From Ditibartonella choladocola (lineage in GTDB: Bacteria > Pseudomonadota > Alphaproteobacteria > Rhizobiales > Rhizobiaceae), in assembly GCF_002007565.1 (NCBI RefSeq), contig NZ_CP015625.1, positions 2,803,501 to 2,867,500 on the forward strand: 64,000 nt of DNA. Reading direction: 5' to 3'. Under the pieces are notes generated by a model, which was not told where the DNA came from, did not search any database, and worked only from the letters and a program-made list of their open reading frames with translations. This document shows, piece by piece, positions 9,545 through 19,233 of the stretch (the stretch's first letter is position 1; every line of letters starts with the position of its first letter). The translations under genes were made by a program, and so were the position numbers.

Positions 9545-10420
9545 TTATTTGTTTTTTGCCACTTCTGCCGTATCTTTGAGATAGCGCAACGTAACGCGCT
9601 CGGCGAGTGTGCCAAGCCGGTGCAACCCGCTTTCAAGCATCAATTCGTAACCATTGTTCCTCGTTGTTTCCATGAGCATGGTATAAACAGAAGCAGTGGC
9701 AAAACGGAGAGCATCTTCTTCATTGTCACCATCAAGAATACGGGCAAGGAAAAGTGCCGCTGTGAGATCACCAAGCCCGTTAACCGGATCCTTCACCAAC
9801 GGGTGTTCGGCAAGCAGGATGGATTTATCGGTCACAAGCAGATTGCCGGTGGCGTTTTTTAAAAGTGGCCATGCAGAAGTAACAAGAGTTGTCTTGCAAC
9901 CCGTTTTTCGTGCAGCTTCAATAATCTCGTGATTGGTATCAAGTTTTTTCGACACAATCCATTCAAGTTCCGACCGGTTGGGTTTCAGAATATCGGCAAG
10001 CGGCAACAGTTTTTCGACAGTTTCTTTGGCGATGTCTTCCCCGACATAAAGCCCGCCTTCGTCCCCCAGAACCGGATCACAAAAATAGACAAGATGCGGA
10101 TTTTTCTGTTTGAGCGTTTTGATAAGATCGGCGGTAATCTCGATCTGTTCGGCACTTCCGAAATAGCCGGTCATGACTGCTGCAATTTCACCCACCCATT
10201 TCGAGCGGATAATATCATCCGCCCAGGCTTTGAAATCGGCTACCGGAACGATCAGCCGGTGGGAAGGACCATGGCGCGGCTGCCATGTCATGCTGACTGT
10301 CAACATATCCCAAACAGCATATCCCATTTGTTCGAGAGCATTGACGCTCACACGTGTGCCGACCGAACCGCGAATGACATGACTTGAAATAACAAGAACA
10401 GATTTTCCAGAATTGCTCAT
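9545..10420 (-). CDS. pdxY: Pyridoxal kinase PdxY
   Basis: 291 residues from the ATG at 10420, which has AAAGG eight bases upstream; the ATG at 10438 has no ribosome site. The ribokinase-like fold begins with VLVISSHVIRGSVGTRV. It carries VYFCDPVLGDEGGLYV and ADILKPNRSELEWIV, and the ATP/anion-hole motif DPVNGLGDLTAALFLA has the catalytic Asp. It phosphorylates pyridoxal to PLP in the salvage route. It is not obviously in an operon and is followed by the 11-bp repeat and the carbonic anhydrase gene. Confidence 0.93.
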   Translation of the reverse strand: MSNSGKSVLVISSHVIRGSVGTRVSVNALEQMGYAVWDMLTVSMTWQPRHGPSHRLIVPVADFKAWADDIIRSKWVGEIAAVMTGYFGSAEQIEITADLIKTLKQKNPHLVYFCDPVLGDEGGLYVGEDIAKETVEKLLPLADILKPNRSELEWIVSKKLDTNHEIIEAARKTGCKTTLVTSAWPLLKNATGNLLVTDKSILLAEHPLVKDPVNGLGDLTAALFLARILDGDNEEDALRFATASVYTMLMETTRNNGYELMLESGLHRLGTLAERVTLRYLKDTAEVAKNK

Positions 10421-10526
10421 CAACAATGCCTTTTTCATAAAACAAGCTTTTATTTAAAACCTGTTTCACTTTGCCACAAGTGAGAAATTGGTGACAATCG
10501 GCAGCAAAGTTCCAGCAATCAAATGG

Positions 10527-10571
10527 CGGAACAGGAATGGGCGGAAACGGAATAGTCGGAAACGGAATAGT
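10527..10571. repeat. 15-bp intergenic tandem repeat (three units)
   Basis: Units start at 10527, 10542 and 10557. The second and third are identical (CGGAAACGGAATAGT); the first differs at a few positions. The array lies in the gap upstream of pdxY. Confidence 0.9.
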
Positions 10572-10805
10572 CGGGAAATCTATAATAGCGCCATTTGGAA
10601 ATTATCGTCGCTTTAAGTTCCTGAAATTACATATGACCATTTTATAAAGATCATTTTTTTGAAATATAAATTTATAAAAATTTTATACAAAATTCCAATA
10701 TCATTATTTTATAAAATAAAAAACTTCATATAGCTCCAAAAAGCTATTTATATATTTTAATGATTGAATTTATTTCAAATCGGATATTAAAAATTGTTTC
10801 GGTAA
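10572..10805. other. AT-rich non-coding gap
   Basis: 234 bases of nearly pure A/T with imperfect palindromes between the 3' end of the DUF2125 gene and the 15-bp repeat. No gene or clear terminator could be supported. Confidence 0.5.
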
Positions 10806-11843
10806 TTATATCGGATCAATGTGTCCAATTTTAAAAAAGGCCAATCGCACTTCACCGTTTTTCACTGATAGTTGCAGAACCGGATCGCCCTTATCATTCT
10901 TTGGCATAGCGCTTAAAGCGAAAAAGATTGTTTTGAGATTGTCGAATTGTGAAGGAAATGTTGAACGGGCCGTTTGCATGAGCTTGTTCTGGTCACTTAT
11001 TGCAATGTCGAATTTTGCATTGAGGTAACCTTCCTCGTTAAAGGAAAATGGTCCCGAAACAGTTAACGCCCCGCCGGTTGCAAAACGCACTGTCGACGAT
11101 TTCAAAAAACCTTTGTGACCGCGTAGTCGCTCGATCGGAATATCGTGGTTTTCGTCACTTGTAAAAAGGGATGAAGCTTCATCGAGTGTCCATTGAATAT
11201 CACCACTCATTTCCGGTACCGTCGTATTTTCATGCGGAACAGTCAAGGGCAACTGCAAATCGACAAATGTCAATCTGGCATCAAGATTGCTATTCAAACC
11301 ATGAGCATCAAAACGCAGAAATTTTCCTGTCGTTCTGTCTTGTAGCTGGTCGGCATCTGTTCTGGTTCCAATTTCTATGTCATCAGTCCGTAAACTGACA
11401 GCATCGGGGATATGATGGCTCATATCTGTTTCAATTTTCATATCACTCCACTTGGCAGAAAGTGGAACAAGGCCCGGAAATTCGAGAGATATTGGGGAAT
11501 TTAGCGACAATTCCAGCCAGCGGGGTGCATAAACCGGAGCACCGGTAATTATTTTCCCGCCGGAAAAAGCAAATCCTTTGACCAATTGCTGCAAATTGAC
11601 TGTGTCGCAGGAAACGCCGATTCTGAGCGGATAGCCGGTTTTATGCATATTTTCACATATCGCAACAAAGCCGTTTTCATTATAGCTTGCCAATTGTCCG
11701 GAAACTTTTTCCTCGACCTTTGCTGCCAGAAAATACCAGAGAATCGAATAGAGAACGACAATCAGGACAATGGAAAAAATACCCCGTTTCAAATATCTGT
11801 GCTTGAGTGATTTACGGTGAGACACAAAGTCGGAGGAGGTCAT
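10806..11843 (-). CDS. DUF2125 domain protein, membrane anchored
   Basis: 345 residues from the ATG at 11843; a TTG at 11861 is an alternative. One N-terminal membrane helix (about 22-42: IFSIVLIVVLYSILWYFL) is followed by a large extracytoplasmic beta-rich domain with the family pattern ICENMHKTGYPLRIGVSC. Function is unknown. From memory, this family often neighbours prephenate dehydrogenase and chaC in related genomes. Here chaC is next door and divergent, but tyrC is 50 kb away at the right edge. Confidence 0.82.
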   Translation of the reverse strand: MTSSDFVSHRKSLKHRYLKRGIFSIVLIVVLYSILWYFLAAKVEEKVSGQLASYNENGFVAICENMHKTGYPLRIGVSCDTVNLQQLVKGFAFSGGKIITGAPVYAPRWLELSLNSPISLEFPGLVPLSAKWSDMKIETDMSHHIPDAVSLRTDDIEIGTRTDADQLQDRTTGKFLRFDAHGLNSNLDARLTFVDLQLPLTVPHENTTVPEMSGDIQWTLDEASSLFTSDENHDIPIERLRGHKGFLKSSTVRFATGGALTVSGPFSFNEEGYLNAKFDIAISDQNKLMQTARSTFPSQFDNLKTIFFALSAMPKNDKGDPVLQLSVKNGEVRLAFFKIGHIDPI

Positions 11844-11984
11844 CTTTCGGTTTTCTCGCAATTTCCATCAATGCCGGTTCGCCGATCATAGAGAATAACA
11901 ACTTATATCTCCATAGACATTTATGCTTTTTTTAGTGCATATATCGATGTCTATAATGGTGCATGGAATAAGGATCGGCAGCAA

Positions 11985-12503
11985 ATGCACGACTTTTGGG
12001 TATTCGGTTATGGTTCTTTGATGTGGAATCCGGGTTTTACCTATGATTTTATGTCGCCTGCCCGCCTTTATGGCTACCACCGCTCTTTATGTATCTATTC
12101 CAACCATTATCGCGGAACAGTAGAAAATCCCGGCCTTGTTTTAGGACTTGATCGCGGTGGGTGTTGCGACGGGCTGGCTTTCCACGTTCCGGTAGAGGAT
12201 ACCAAAAAAACCTACGATTATCTGATTGAACGTGAACAGGTAAACAGTGTCTATATCGAAAAGATGAAGCCGATCTATTTGAAAGACGGTCGCGTTGTCA
12301 ACGGGCTGTTCTTTGTCGCCGATCAATCACATGAGCAATATGCAAAAAAGCTTGATCCGGAAAATATGGCACTCATCATTCGCAAAAGTCACGGGCTTGC
12401 CGGTTCCAACGTTGATTACGTGGTTAATACTGCGGCAAGTTTGAGAAAAATGGGCATTCCCGACAAGTCTCTGGAAAAGCTTGCAAAACTTCTTCAGGAT
12501 TGA
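11985..12503 (+). CDS. chaC: ChaC-like gamma-glutamylcyclotransferase
   Basis: 172 residues starting MHDFWVFGYGSLMWNPGF. The YGSL motif at about 9-12 binds the gamma-glutamyl group, and the catalytic Glu lies in LIEREQVN. ChaC enzymes degrade glutathione to 5-oxoproline and Cys-Gly in the cytoplasm. It is divergent from the DUF2125 gene with 141 bases between the starts, enough for two promoters. Length and motifs are complete. Confidence 0.9.
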   Translation: MHDFWVFGYGSLMWNPGFTYDFMSPARLYGYHRSLCIYSNHYRGTVENPGLVLGLDRGGCCDGLAFHVPVEDTKKTYDYLIEREQVNSVYIEKMKPIYLKDGRVVNGLFFVADQSHEQYAKKLDPENMALIIRKSHGLAGSNVDYVVNTAASLRKMGIPDKSLEKLAKLLQD

Positions 12504-12551
12504 CGAAATCCAATAATCGACAACCTTTAAAGCCGCTTCGGAAATTACCGG

Positions 12552-13298
12552 TCAGGATTGGATGGTTTTTTCCGGCTTGCCGAATATCTTGACAAGTGCC
12601 TGTTCGATCCAGCGGCGCAAAGCAGGGTCATAGACAAAACGCCCTTCCAGTTGCGATTTTGCACATTGGGCGCCCTTCAACTCCAAACGTTCCGCACCAT
12701 GCACCACCCAACGCTGCATCATTGCACGTGTCAATTCGGAATGGAATTGCAACCCCCACGCATTTTCACCATAGCGGAAGGCTTGTGTGGGATAAGTGTT
12801 GCCCTTGGCCAGAAGTTCGGCACTCTGCGGCAAATCGTAAATGCCTTCGCTATGGAAATGATAAACCATTTTCGGCCAATCCATAACACTTTTGCCCCTT
12901 CCGGTTGCTTCGATCGGATACCACCCGATCTCCACCTCGCCATCGCTACGCGGTTTGACCACCCCGCCAAGATTTCTGGCAAGCAATTGCGCCCCAAGGC
13001 AAATACCGAGAAACGGTTTATTTTCTTTAAGGGCTACCGAAATCCAGTCCATCTCGCGATTGATAAAAGGCTCATTATCATTGGCACTCATCGGGCCGCC
13101 AAAAATAATGGCTCCGGCATAATCTTCCAATGTTGCAGGCAGACAATCCCCTAACACCGGACGATAAATGCTGAGTTCAAACCCGTTTCGTTGCAAGATT
13201 TGCCCGATCCGGCCTGTGGTTGAAGAGGCCTGATGTAACACTACCGCTATTTTTTGCTTTTTTTCTTTCGGGTAGAAATTTTCTTCTGCCACTGACAT
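12552..13298 (-). CDS. Class I glutamine amidotransferase-like protein
   Basis: 248 residues with the GATase1 triad: Cys in PFLGICLGAQLLAR, His in WGLQFHSELTR, and Glu two residues after the His. FGGPMSANDNEPF is typical of stand-alone GMP-synthase-like amidotransferases (COG0518) that lack the synthetase half. The substrate is unknown. It lies 14 bases behind the TerB-like gene on the same strand, suggesting cotranscription. Confidence 0.88.
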   Translation of the reverse strand: MSVAEENFYPKEKKQKIAVVLHQASSTTGRIGQILQRNGFELSIYRPVLGDCLPATLEDYAGAIIFGGPMSANDNEPFINREMDWISVALKENKPFLGICLGAQLLARNLGGVVKPRSDGEVEIGWYPIEATGRGKSVMDWPKMVYHFHSEGIYDLPQSAELLAKGNTYPTQAFRYGENAWGLQFHSELTRAMMQRWVVHGAERLELKGAQCAKSQLEGRFVYDPALRRWIEQALVKIFGKPEKTIQS

Positions 13299-13312
13299 TT
13301 TAATAAAACGAC

Positions 13313-13801
13313 CTATTCATTCTCTATGGGGGCTTCCGGTTTTTCGGTAAGTTGTTTTCTTTTCCCCGCCATTTTTTTCAATTCCAGACGATCCTTGCGG
13401 TCAACCCCGATCATTTCGGCAATTCGCCAGATCAGTGTGTCTTCCAATTCATAAATATAACCATCGGCATATGCAATTTCCCATAGCAATCCTATAAATT
13501 TGATACATTCCTGACGCGTAAGGTGGCGTTTCAATGTCGAGGTAAATTGGAATATATCAAGACTGTCACGATTGGCTGCTTTTCCTGCTTCGATCAATGC
13601 CTTCAATTCGGATCCGGCAAGCGCGAACTCATGGGAAATAATATCATAAAGAACTTTTTTCTCTACACCCTGTTCCTGACCATCCGCATCGACAACGTGA
13701 AAAGCAAGGGCGACCGCCGCAACGCGTGGATCATCATCGCCAAACACGTGATTGGTATTTGCAAGCGATTGTAAAAAATCTGTCAGATGCTTTAATATCA
13801 A
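13313..13801 (-). CDS. TerB-family protein
   Basis: 162 residues from a TTG at 13801 preceded by GAGGGCAGGGA. Longer starts (GTG 13840, TTG 13852) lie in frame but add a proline/arginine stretch unlike homologues. The helical TerB-like region contains DDPRVAAVALAFHVVDADG near the start, then LLWEIAYADGYIYELEDTLIWRIAEMIGV with acidic residues that could bind metal. Such small TerB proteins are widespread in Hyphomicrobiales and have no established role. It is cotranscribed with the amidotransferase gene downstream. Confidence 0.8.
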   Translation of the reverse strand: MILKHLTDFLQSLANTNHVFGDDDPRVAAVALAFHVVDADGQEQGVEKKVLYDIISHEFALAGSELKALIEAGKAANRDSLDIFQFTSTLKRHLTRQECIKFIGLLWEIAYADGYIYELEDTLIWRIAEMIGVDRKDRLELKKMAGKRKQLTEKPEAPIENE

Positions 13802-13891
13802 TCCCTGCCCTCGCCTTTTCGGAATAGGTTGATGTGGCACGCAGCCATTCAACGAGAAAATACAAAACGTTCGACTTTATTCTCTATCCGG

Positions 13892-13967
13892 ATTCTTTAT
13901 CCCGTTTTAGATTTTTCATCCGGTTTTAGGTTTTTCATCCGGTTTTAGATTTTTTATCCGGTTTGAA
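13892..13967. repeat. 19-bp intergenic tandem repeat (four units)
   Basis: Units begin at 13892, 13911, 13930 and 13949. The middle two differ only in the first base (ATTTTTCATCCGGTTTTAG); the outer two are diverged. The array lies between hemY and the TerB-like gene. Confidence 0.9.
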
Positions 13968-14054
13968 ACCCGATATTTTTTCAATCGTCCCAACAGGAAA
14001 CCATCTGCAACCGGTTTTCAAACTTTTGGCCGATTTTTGGTAATTTTTCAAACC

Positions 14055-15620
14055 TTATTTCTTATGAACACCAGGATCATCGACATTGATGCGCGTAACA
14101 TCGACAGGTGTCTCCGGTTTTGACGGGTCAACAGCATCGACAATCATTATCGGTTTTGTGTGGAATGCTTGCGTTCCTTCCCCTTCATGGTTTCCGATTT
14201 TTTCCGATCCGATTTTCGCTTCCGCTTTGAGCGCTCCGCTCTTTCCGGTATTGGATGCTTTTTTTGCCTCCTTCGGCGATTGTTCAATGGCAGGAGGTAT
14301 AACTTCATCCGGATTTAAAGTCAGTCCCGGATTGCGTGAAGGGGCTTGCCACCGGAAAACATCCAATTTGCCGCTGATCGGTGAAACCGGTTGCCATTTT
14401 TCAAAGATTTTGCCATCCGCCATCCAAACCGGATCATGGTCGGCGCGCACCGCCAAAGATAACCATTGACGTACCCGCCCCTGATCGCCGCTTTGCGCTT
14501 CTTCAATATCGGCAAGCAACAGATAGGCACTCTCGCGAGGAGCAATTTTTAACGCTTTTTCCGCCTGATCGCGCGCAAGCTGCAATTCTCCCGCATCAAA
14601 AGCCGATCGAGCAACAATATAGAACGATTCATAGGCTTGCGGATTTTTTTGGAAAAGTGTTCTGGATTTTTTCAAGCGGTCGACAGCACGTTCTTCGCCA
14701 TCGAGATAAAGGCTTGCCAAATCACCATGGGGCGAGGTTTTCCATAAATTTTCTATGAGCCTGTCAGCTTTGCCGATTTCATGTTGGCGATAGAGTATAT
14801 CGGCAGCGACCAATGTTGCCGGAACAAATGACGGTTCGAGCTTTTGGGCTTTCAATGCTGTTTTACGCGCATCGTCGGGATAATATTCAAACATATCCTT
14901 TGCCTGACCGGTCAAAAGGACAACACGTTTATGCGTCAGTTTTTTATCTGCCCGTTTCGAGCGCGGCAGCGATTTCACCTCGCGGTCAAACAGCGCAATG
15001 GCTTTATCCCATGCCCCTTCCGAGCATAACCGGTCGAGCATTGCCTGATTGGCCCATGTAACCGAAGGAGCAACGAGACTTGCTTTTTCTGCATATTGAC
15101 CGGCCGCTTCATAAGCGCCCGATCTCATGGCTTCACGATAAAGCCCGTAAAACCCCGCAAGTTTCGTTTTCGGAGACTTGCTCATTTCCTCGTAAATGCG
15201 AAGTGCATTGGGAACATCGTTTTCTGCAAGCAAGGTTCTTGCTTCCAGAAGTTTTACCAGAGGTTCGTTGTCGCTATCGAGATAACGGGCAACCCGTTTG
15301 TTCATCTGTTTTGCAGTGTCAATATCACCGGATAGAATTGCCAACAGCCCGTTCGACAATGCGTCACGACCTTTTTTCTGCCGTTGTTCTGCGAAATGAC
15401 GCGAAAGCCTATGGGGTGCAGAAAAGATAGATTTCAGGAGCCAGAGCAACAACAAGACAATGACCACAAGCAGAACAAAGGCAATCACGGCTGTCAGAAC
15501 CGACACTGTTACCCGGCTTGAACCAAAATCCATCACCAGATCTCCGGGATTGTTTGCAATCCACGCAAATCCGGCACCAAGAATTGCTACCACAAGAACA
15601 TAAAAGAGTACGCGAACCAT
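14055..15620 (-). CDS. hemY: HemY N-terminal domain, TPR-containing membrane protein
   Basis: 521 residues. Two N-terminal membrane helices (about 3-22 and 38-62) are followed by HRLSRHFAEQRQKKGRDALSNGLLAI, the HemY signature, and a long tetratricopeptide-like helical region. The tail is low-complexity, rich in Lys, Ser and Pro. The name comes from the heme gene cluster; the protein does not catalyse a heme step and its role is unknown. It is third in hemD-MIC60-hemY, 16 bases behind the mitofilin gene. Confidence 0.88.
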   Translation of the reverse strand: MVRVLFYVLVVAILGAGFAWIANNPGDLVMDFGSSRVTVSVLTAVIAFVLLVVIVLLLLWLLKSIFSAPHRLSRHFAEQRQKKGRDALSNGLLAILSGDIDTAKQMNKRVARYLDSDNEPLVKLLEARTLLAENDVPNALRIYEEMSKSPKTKLAGFYGLYREAMRSGAYEAAGQYAEKASLVAPSVTWANQAMLDRLCSEGAWDKAIALFDREVKSLPRSKRADKKLTHKRVVLLTGQAKDMFEYYPDDARKTALKAQKLEPSFVPATLVAADILYRQHEIGKADRLIENLWKTSPHGDLASLYLDGEERAVDRLKKSRTLFQKNPQAYESFYIVARSAFDAGELQLARDQAEKALKIAPRESAYLLLADIEEAQSGDQGRVRQWLSLAVRADHDPVWMADGKIFEKWQPVSPISGKLDVFRWQAPSRNPGLTLNPDEVIPPAIEQSPKEAKKASNTGKSGALKAEAKIGSEKIGNHEGEGTQAFHTKPIMIVDAVDPSKPETPVDVTRINVDDPGVHKK

Positions 15621-15636
15621 TTTTCTGAATACTCCT

Positions 15637-17106
15637 CTAATTCAAATCTTGTGCTTTGGAAGGAGACATAAGCTTGCTTAAAATCTCCGATAAAACCGCA
15701 TCGGCATCACGCCGCATTTTCAATTTTGTTATAAAATCCGATGAAACATCCTTGGCATTTTGGGGCAAATTCTGCCACTCGCTCAAAGCACGTTCATTAT
15801 CGCCTTTTTTAATTGCGACTTCCATTCTTGCAGCAATTGCCGGTGCATTTTCTCCCTCTACATTTCCGACCGGACGGGAAGCAACCAGACCTTTTGCACT
15901 TGCCCATAATTTTTGACCGAAACCTGCGTCACTTGCAGGTTGATTTTCAGTTCGGGCAATTTCATCGGCAACATGGGCAAATTCTTGCGAAAGTTCGGCC
16001 TGATTGGGAACACCCTTATCGGCATATTGTTCGAGGTTATCGAGCGAAGTCAAATCGGGCGCAAGATTTTTGAGCATATCAAGCTCGGCTGCATAGGAAC
16101 CACCGCGATCAATCGCATTTTTAAGTGCATTGGCCGCTGTTATCGACGCAATGTCCTTCCCCTGAACAGGGTTCTTGAATTCGCTTTTTACCGCTTCGAT
16201 CTCATTCTTCAAATGATCTATATCTTCGGCATTTTTATGAGCCAAATCCAAAGCCTCACCGGATTTTTCCGATATTGCGGAGACTGATTGCAACCGGTTT
16301 TGAATATCATCAAATTTCTTTGTCAAAACTCCGGCGGCCTGAGGATTGGCGTTATCACTTCCCAATGAGTTGACAATATTGTTCAATGTTTCAACATTGT
16401 CGATAACGCCCGACAATTGCTCGCCCATTGCGTTGGTTTTGCTATCGAGTTCGCCAACAGAAGAAACAACTTTATCAAGTGCTTCGCGGTCTTCGGAAGA
16501 AAGTTCGGCGGTAATTGCAGCACCATCTGTCGCATTCTGTTTGAGACTTGAAATCCGGTTTTCAAGTTCAGCCAATCTGGTTTGTGTGGAATTATCCTGA
16601 CGGGAAAAGGCCGGCAACAAACCGCTCCATTGCAACCCCGCTCCAAGAACGAGGGCAATAACACCACCGGCAACACCTGAAGCAAAATGGCTGAAACCGC
16701 CTGTTTTTGCACCGGTGGATTTTTGTTGTCTCGAAGCTGTCGAAGCGCCATTGTTTTTTTCATCGGCACGAGAGGTCTGGTCACTTGCCATTTTTACCTC
16801 GTTTTTTTCTCTGTTGGTCACTGGAGTGGTTTTTCTATTGGCGGAGGTTTCCGCACTATATGTGGCAGATGTTTTTGTTTCGGCTTTTGCGACCGATGAT
16901 GATTTCGCTACAGCAGTTTTCCCGTTTTTCCCCGAAGCTTCCGCCATCGAATTTTTATTGTTTTCATCAAAAGCGACAGGCTCGGCTTCCGGAATACCGT
17001 TCTTTCCCGAGTGAATGGCCTTTTCTGCGTGAAGATCGACAACCGGCGGCTTACGGGTTTTCCCCGAATGCCGGGATTTGGCCTTTGGTTTTTGAGGCTC
17101 TGCCAT
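15637..17106 (-). CDS. Mitofilin/MIC60-like membrane protein
   Basis: 489 residues. A disordered N-terminal third, rich in Lys, Ser, Ala and Thr, precedes one membrane helix (about 140-165, VAGGVIALVLGAGLQWSGLL). A coiled-coil segment follows (RLAELENRISSL, then long heptad stretches to about 300), and a C-terminal helical mitofilin domain ends in LKMRRDADAVLSEILSKL. Alphaproteobacterial MIC60 homologues are linked to intracytoplasmic or envelope membrane shaping and sit in this heme cluster. Position between hemD and hemY supports the call. Confidence 0.85.
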   Translation of the reverse strand: MAEPQKPKAKSRHSGKTRKPPVVDLHAEKAIHSGKNGIPEAEPVAFDENNKNSMAEASGKNGKTAVAKSSSVAKAETKTSATYSAETSANRKTTPVTNREKNEVKMASDQTSRADEKNNGASTASRQQKSTGAKTGGFSHFASGVAGGVIALVLGAGLQWSGLLPAFSRQDNSTQTRLAELENRISSLKQNATDGAAITAELSSEDREALDKVVSSVGELDSKTNAMGEQLSGVIDNVETLNNIVNSLGSDNANPQAAGVLTKKFDDIQNRLQSVSAISEKSGEALDLAHKNAEDIDHLKNEIEAVKSEFKNPVQGKDIASITAANALKNAIDRGGSYAAELDMLKNLAPDLTSLDNLEQYADKGVPNQAELSQEFAHVADEIARTENQPASDAGFGQKLWASAKGLVASRPVGNVEGENAPAIAARMEVAIKKGDNERALSEWQNLPQNAKDVSSDFITKLKMRRDADAVLSEILSKLMSPSKAQDLN

Positions 17107-17196
17107 TGCTCCTCGCTTTCCTTGTTTAATCTCTCGCCAGAATATGGGCGTGAGATGAAAGAATGGTTTAAATCACCTGAAAATATTGAAAATAGT

Positions 17197-17883
17197 TTAA
17201 GCCAATATTGCCTTCAAGCCTTCTAACATCGCTTTCTCGTTCGGTTCATATGCTATAATCGGTGCATTCAAAAATGTTTTCGGAATAGCATTTGCTATAC
17301 GCATCGAAAGACATAAAAGTACCGTTGATTGATTAATATAGCCGCCAATTTGTTCAAGACCAGAAGCTGCCATCGCCGAATAGAGCATAACGGCCTCGAT
17401 TTTTTGCGGAATCTTACGTTTTTGTTTTTCATCAAGCCTTATCGGTACTGTATCATAAATTTCGATCAGCTTTAAAAATTTGTATTTCTGCCGCAAATGG
17501 TCTTCAAGATCGGGTCTGCGCACATGGCCGGCAAGATAAAGAAGATGATCGGTCGAGGCTCTTTCTATTCGATGACCAAGAGTTTGTGCATCAGGTGCAA
17601 CAACCGCAATATTGGTGAAACCTGCTTTTTTGGCCGCTTCTGCCGTTTGTTCCCCGACAAGATAGAGAGGTTTTTGGCGAATTTGGTCCAATAAATCCCT
17701 TTTCGCATATAAAAATGCCGATTCACTTGTGGCAATAACAGCATCACATGAAACCTCGCAACGGGTGGCAGGTAACGCGATGGTTTTTGATAAAGGCAAA
17801 ACATAGGGAAAGAAATTCAAACGACGCAAATGTTCGGCGGTTCGCGTTGCACCGGGTTCAGGACGCGTCACCAGAATGACCAT
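17197..17883 (-). CDS. hemD: Uroporphyrinogen-III synthase
   Basis: 228 residues from the ATG at 17883, nine bases after GGAG; an ATG 15 bases upstream overlaps that site. The N-terminus VILVTRPEPGATRTAEHLRR and the segments LYLVGEQTAEAA, LLYLAGHVRRPDLE and VMLYSAMAASGL are typical of the divergent HemD family. The enzyme cyclises hydroxymethylbilane with inversion of ring D. The usual upstream partner hemC is missing: only about 270 non-coding bases separate hemD from the divergent tsaD. The hydroxymethylbilane synthase must be elsewhere or absent. Confidence 0.85.
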   Translation of the reverse strand: MVILVTRPEPGATRTAEHLRRLNFFPYVLPLSKTIALPATRCEVSCDAVIATSESAFLYAKRDLLDQIRQKPLYLVGEQTAEAAKKAGFTNIAVVAPDAQTLGHRIERASTDHLLYLAGHVRRPDLEDHLRQKYKFLKLIEIYDTVPIRLDEKQKRKIPQKIEAVMLYSAMAASGLEQIGGYINQSTVLLCLSMRIANAIPKTFLNAPIIAYEPNEKAMLEGLKAILA

Positions 17884-18156
17884 AAAGGAAAACTCCATTT
17901 CTTAAAAAAGCCGAAAGATAAATCCGGATTTATCTTTTTGCTTTATAACATGGCAAATTCTATTCGATAGAACTGGTTATTTGATAGAACCGGTTTTAAA
18001 ATCGTTGTTTTCATGATAGCCAAAAAAGCTAAAACTGACAATTGATTGTCCTGATAACAACTTTGCTAACGATCTTGGTGACAGACAAGATTACGTTCAA
18101 AACCATAATGGAAAATATCTTTGAAACGGCTTTCGGAAAGGTGCTTGAGGCGCAAA
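17884..18156. other. Divergent intergenic region hemD / tsaD
   Basis: 273 bases holding the two outward promoters. I looked for hemC remnants on the minus strand (GTRGSPLALAQ-like) and found none. Confidence 0.5.
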
Positions 18157-19233
18157 ATGCGTGTTTTAGGAATTGAAACGAGTTGTGATGAAACGGCGGC
18201 CGCTATTGTCGAACGTGACGAAGGTGACAAAGCACATATATTGAGCAATATCGTTTGGAGCCAGATTGAAGACCACATTCCTTATGGTGGTGTTGTTCCG
18301 GAAATTGCCGCACGCGCGCATGTCGAAATTCTTGACGGGCTTGTCAAACGTGCCCTTGAGGAAGCAAACACCGGACTTCAGGATATTGATGCCATTGCCG
18401 CAACAGGTGGCCCCGGACTTATCGGCGGATTGATTGTCGGTTTGATGACGGCAAAAGCACTGGCTCTTGCTGCAAACAAGCCCTTTATTGCAGTCAATCA
18501 TCTGGAAGGCCATGCGCTGACTGCAAAACTTACCAATAATCTTGACTATCCCTATCTTCTGCTTCTTGTTTCAGGTGGTCACACACAGGTTATTCTGGTC
18601 AAAGGATTGGGTGATTATCAACGCCTTGGCACAACTATTGACGATGCATTGGGGGAAGCTTTCGATAAAACCGCAAAGCTTCTTGGCCTTCCTTATCCCG
18701 GTGGACCGATTATCGAAAAACTGGCCGCTCAGGGCGATAATCAAAGAATAGAACTGCCAAGACCGTTAAAGGGTGAAAAACGGCTCGATTTTTCATTTTC
18801 CGGTCTTAAAACTGCGGTACGACAAATTGCTCTGGAAATGGCACCTTTAAGCGACAAAGATATTGCCGATATTGCAGCCTGTTTTGAACTTGCTGTGACC
18901 GATACACTAAGCGACCGTGTCGAACGTTCACTTGCCGTTTTCAAAAACGAATATCCTGATAAAGAGGCTTCTCTTGTGGTTGCCGGTGGCGTTGCATCGA
19001 ACAAAGATATAAGAAATTGTTTGCAACAATTGTGCGACGCGCACGGGTTCAGATTTATCGCACCACCAATCGGCCTTTGCACCGACAATGCGGCCATGAT
19101 TGCCTATGCAGGGCTACAACATTTTATTCACGGCGACTATTCATCCTTCGATATTGCCCCGCGTTCGCGCTGGCCACTTGATGAACAGTCATCGCCATTG
19201 ATCGGTGCCGGACGACGGGGAGCCAAAGCGTGA
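18157..19233 (+). CDS. tsaD: tRNA t6A37 threonylcarbamoyltransferase TsaD
   Basis: 358 residues from the ATG at 18157, six bases after GAGG; the longer frame from 18121 is not family-like. Begins [18 protein letters not shown]. Metal-binding histidines lie in NHLEGH, and nucleotide-binding glycines in [11 protein letters not shown] and [13 protein letters not shown]. It transfers the threonylcarbamoyl group to A37 of ANN-decoding tRNAs with TsaB, TsaC and TsaE. The last four bases overlap the gpsA start, so the two genes are translationally coupled. Confidence 0.96.
   Translation: MRVLGIETSCDETAAAIVERDEGDKAHILSNIVWSQIEDHIPYGGVVPEIAARAHVEILDGLVKRALEEANTGLQDIDAIAATGGPGLIGGLIVGLMTAKALALAANKPFIAVNHLEGHALTAKLTNNLDYPYLLLLVSGGHTQVILVKGLGDYQRLGTTIDDALGEAFDKTAKLLGLPYPGGPIIEKLAAQGDNQRIELPRPLKGEKRLDFSFSGLKTAVRQIALEMAPLSDKDIADIAACFELAVTDTLSDRVERSLAVFKNEYPDKEASLVVAGGVASNKDIRNCLQQLCDAHGFRFIAPPIGLCTDNAAMIAYAGLQHFIHGDYSSFDIAPRSRWPLDEQSSPLIGAGRRGAKA

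Noticed and set aside
17884-18156. Remnant of hemC
   Set aside because: No HemC N-terminal or dipyrromethane-cysteine motif in any frame, and the space is far too small.
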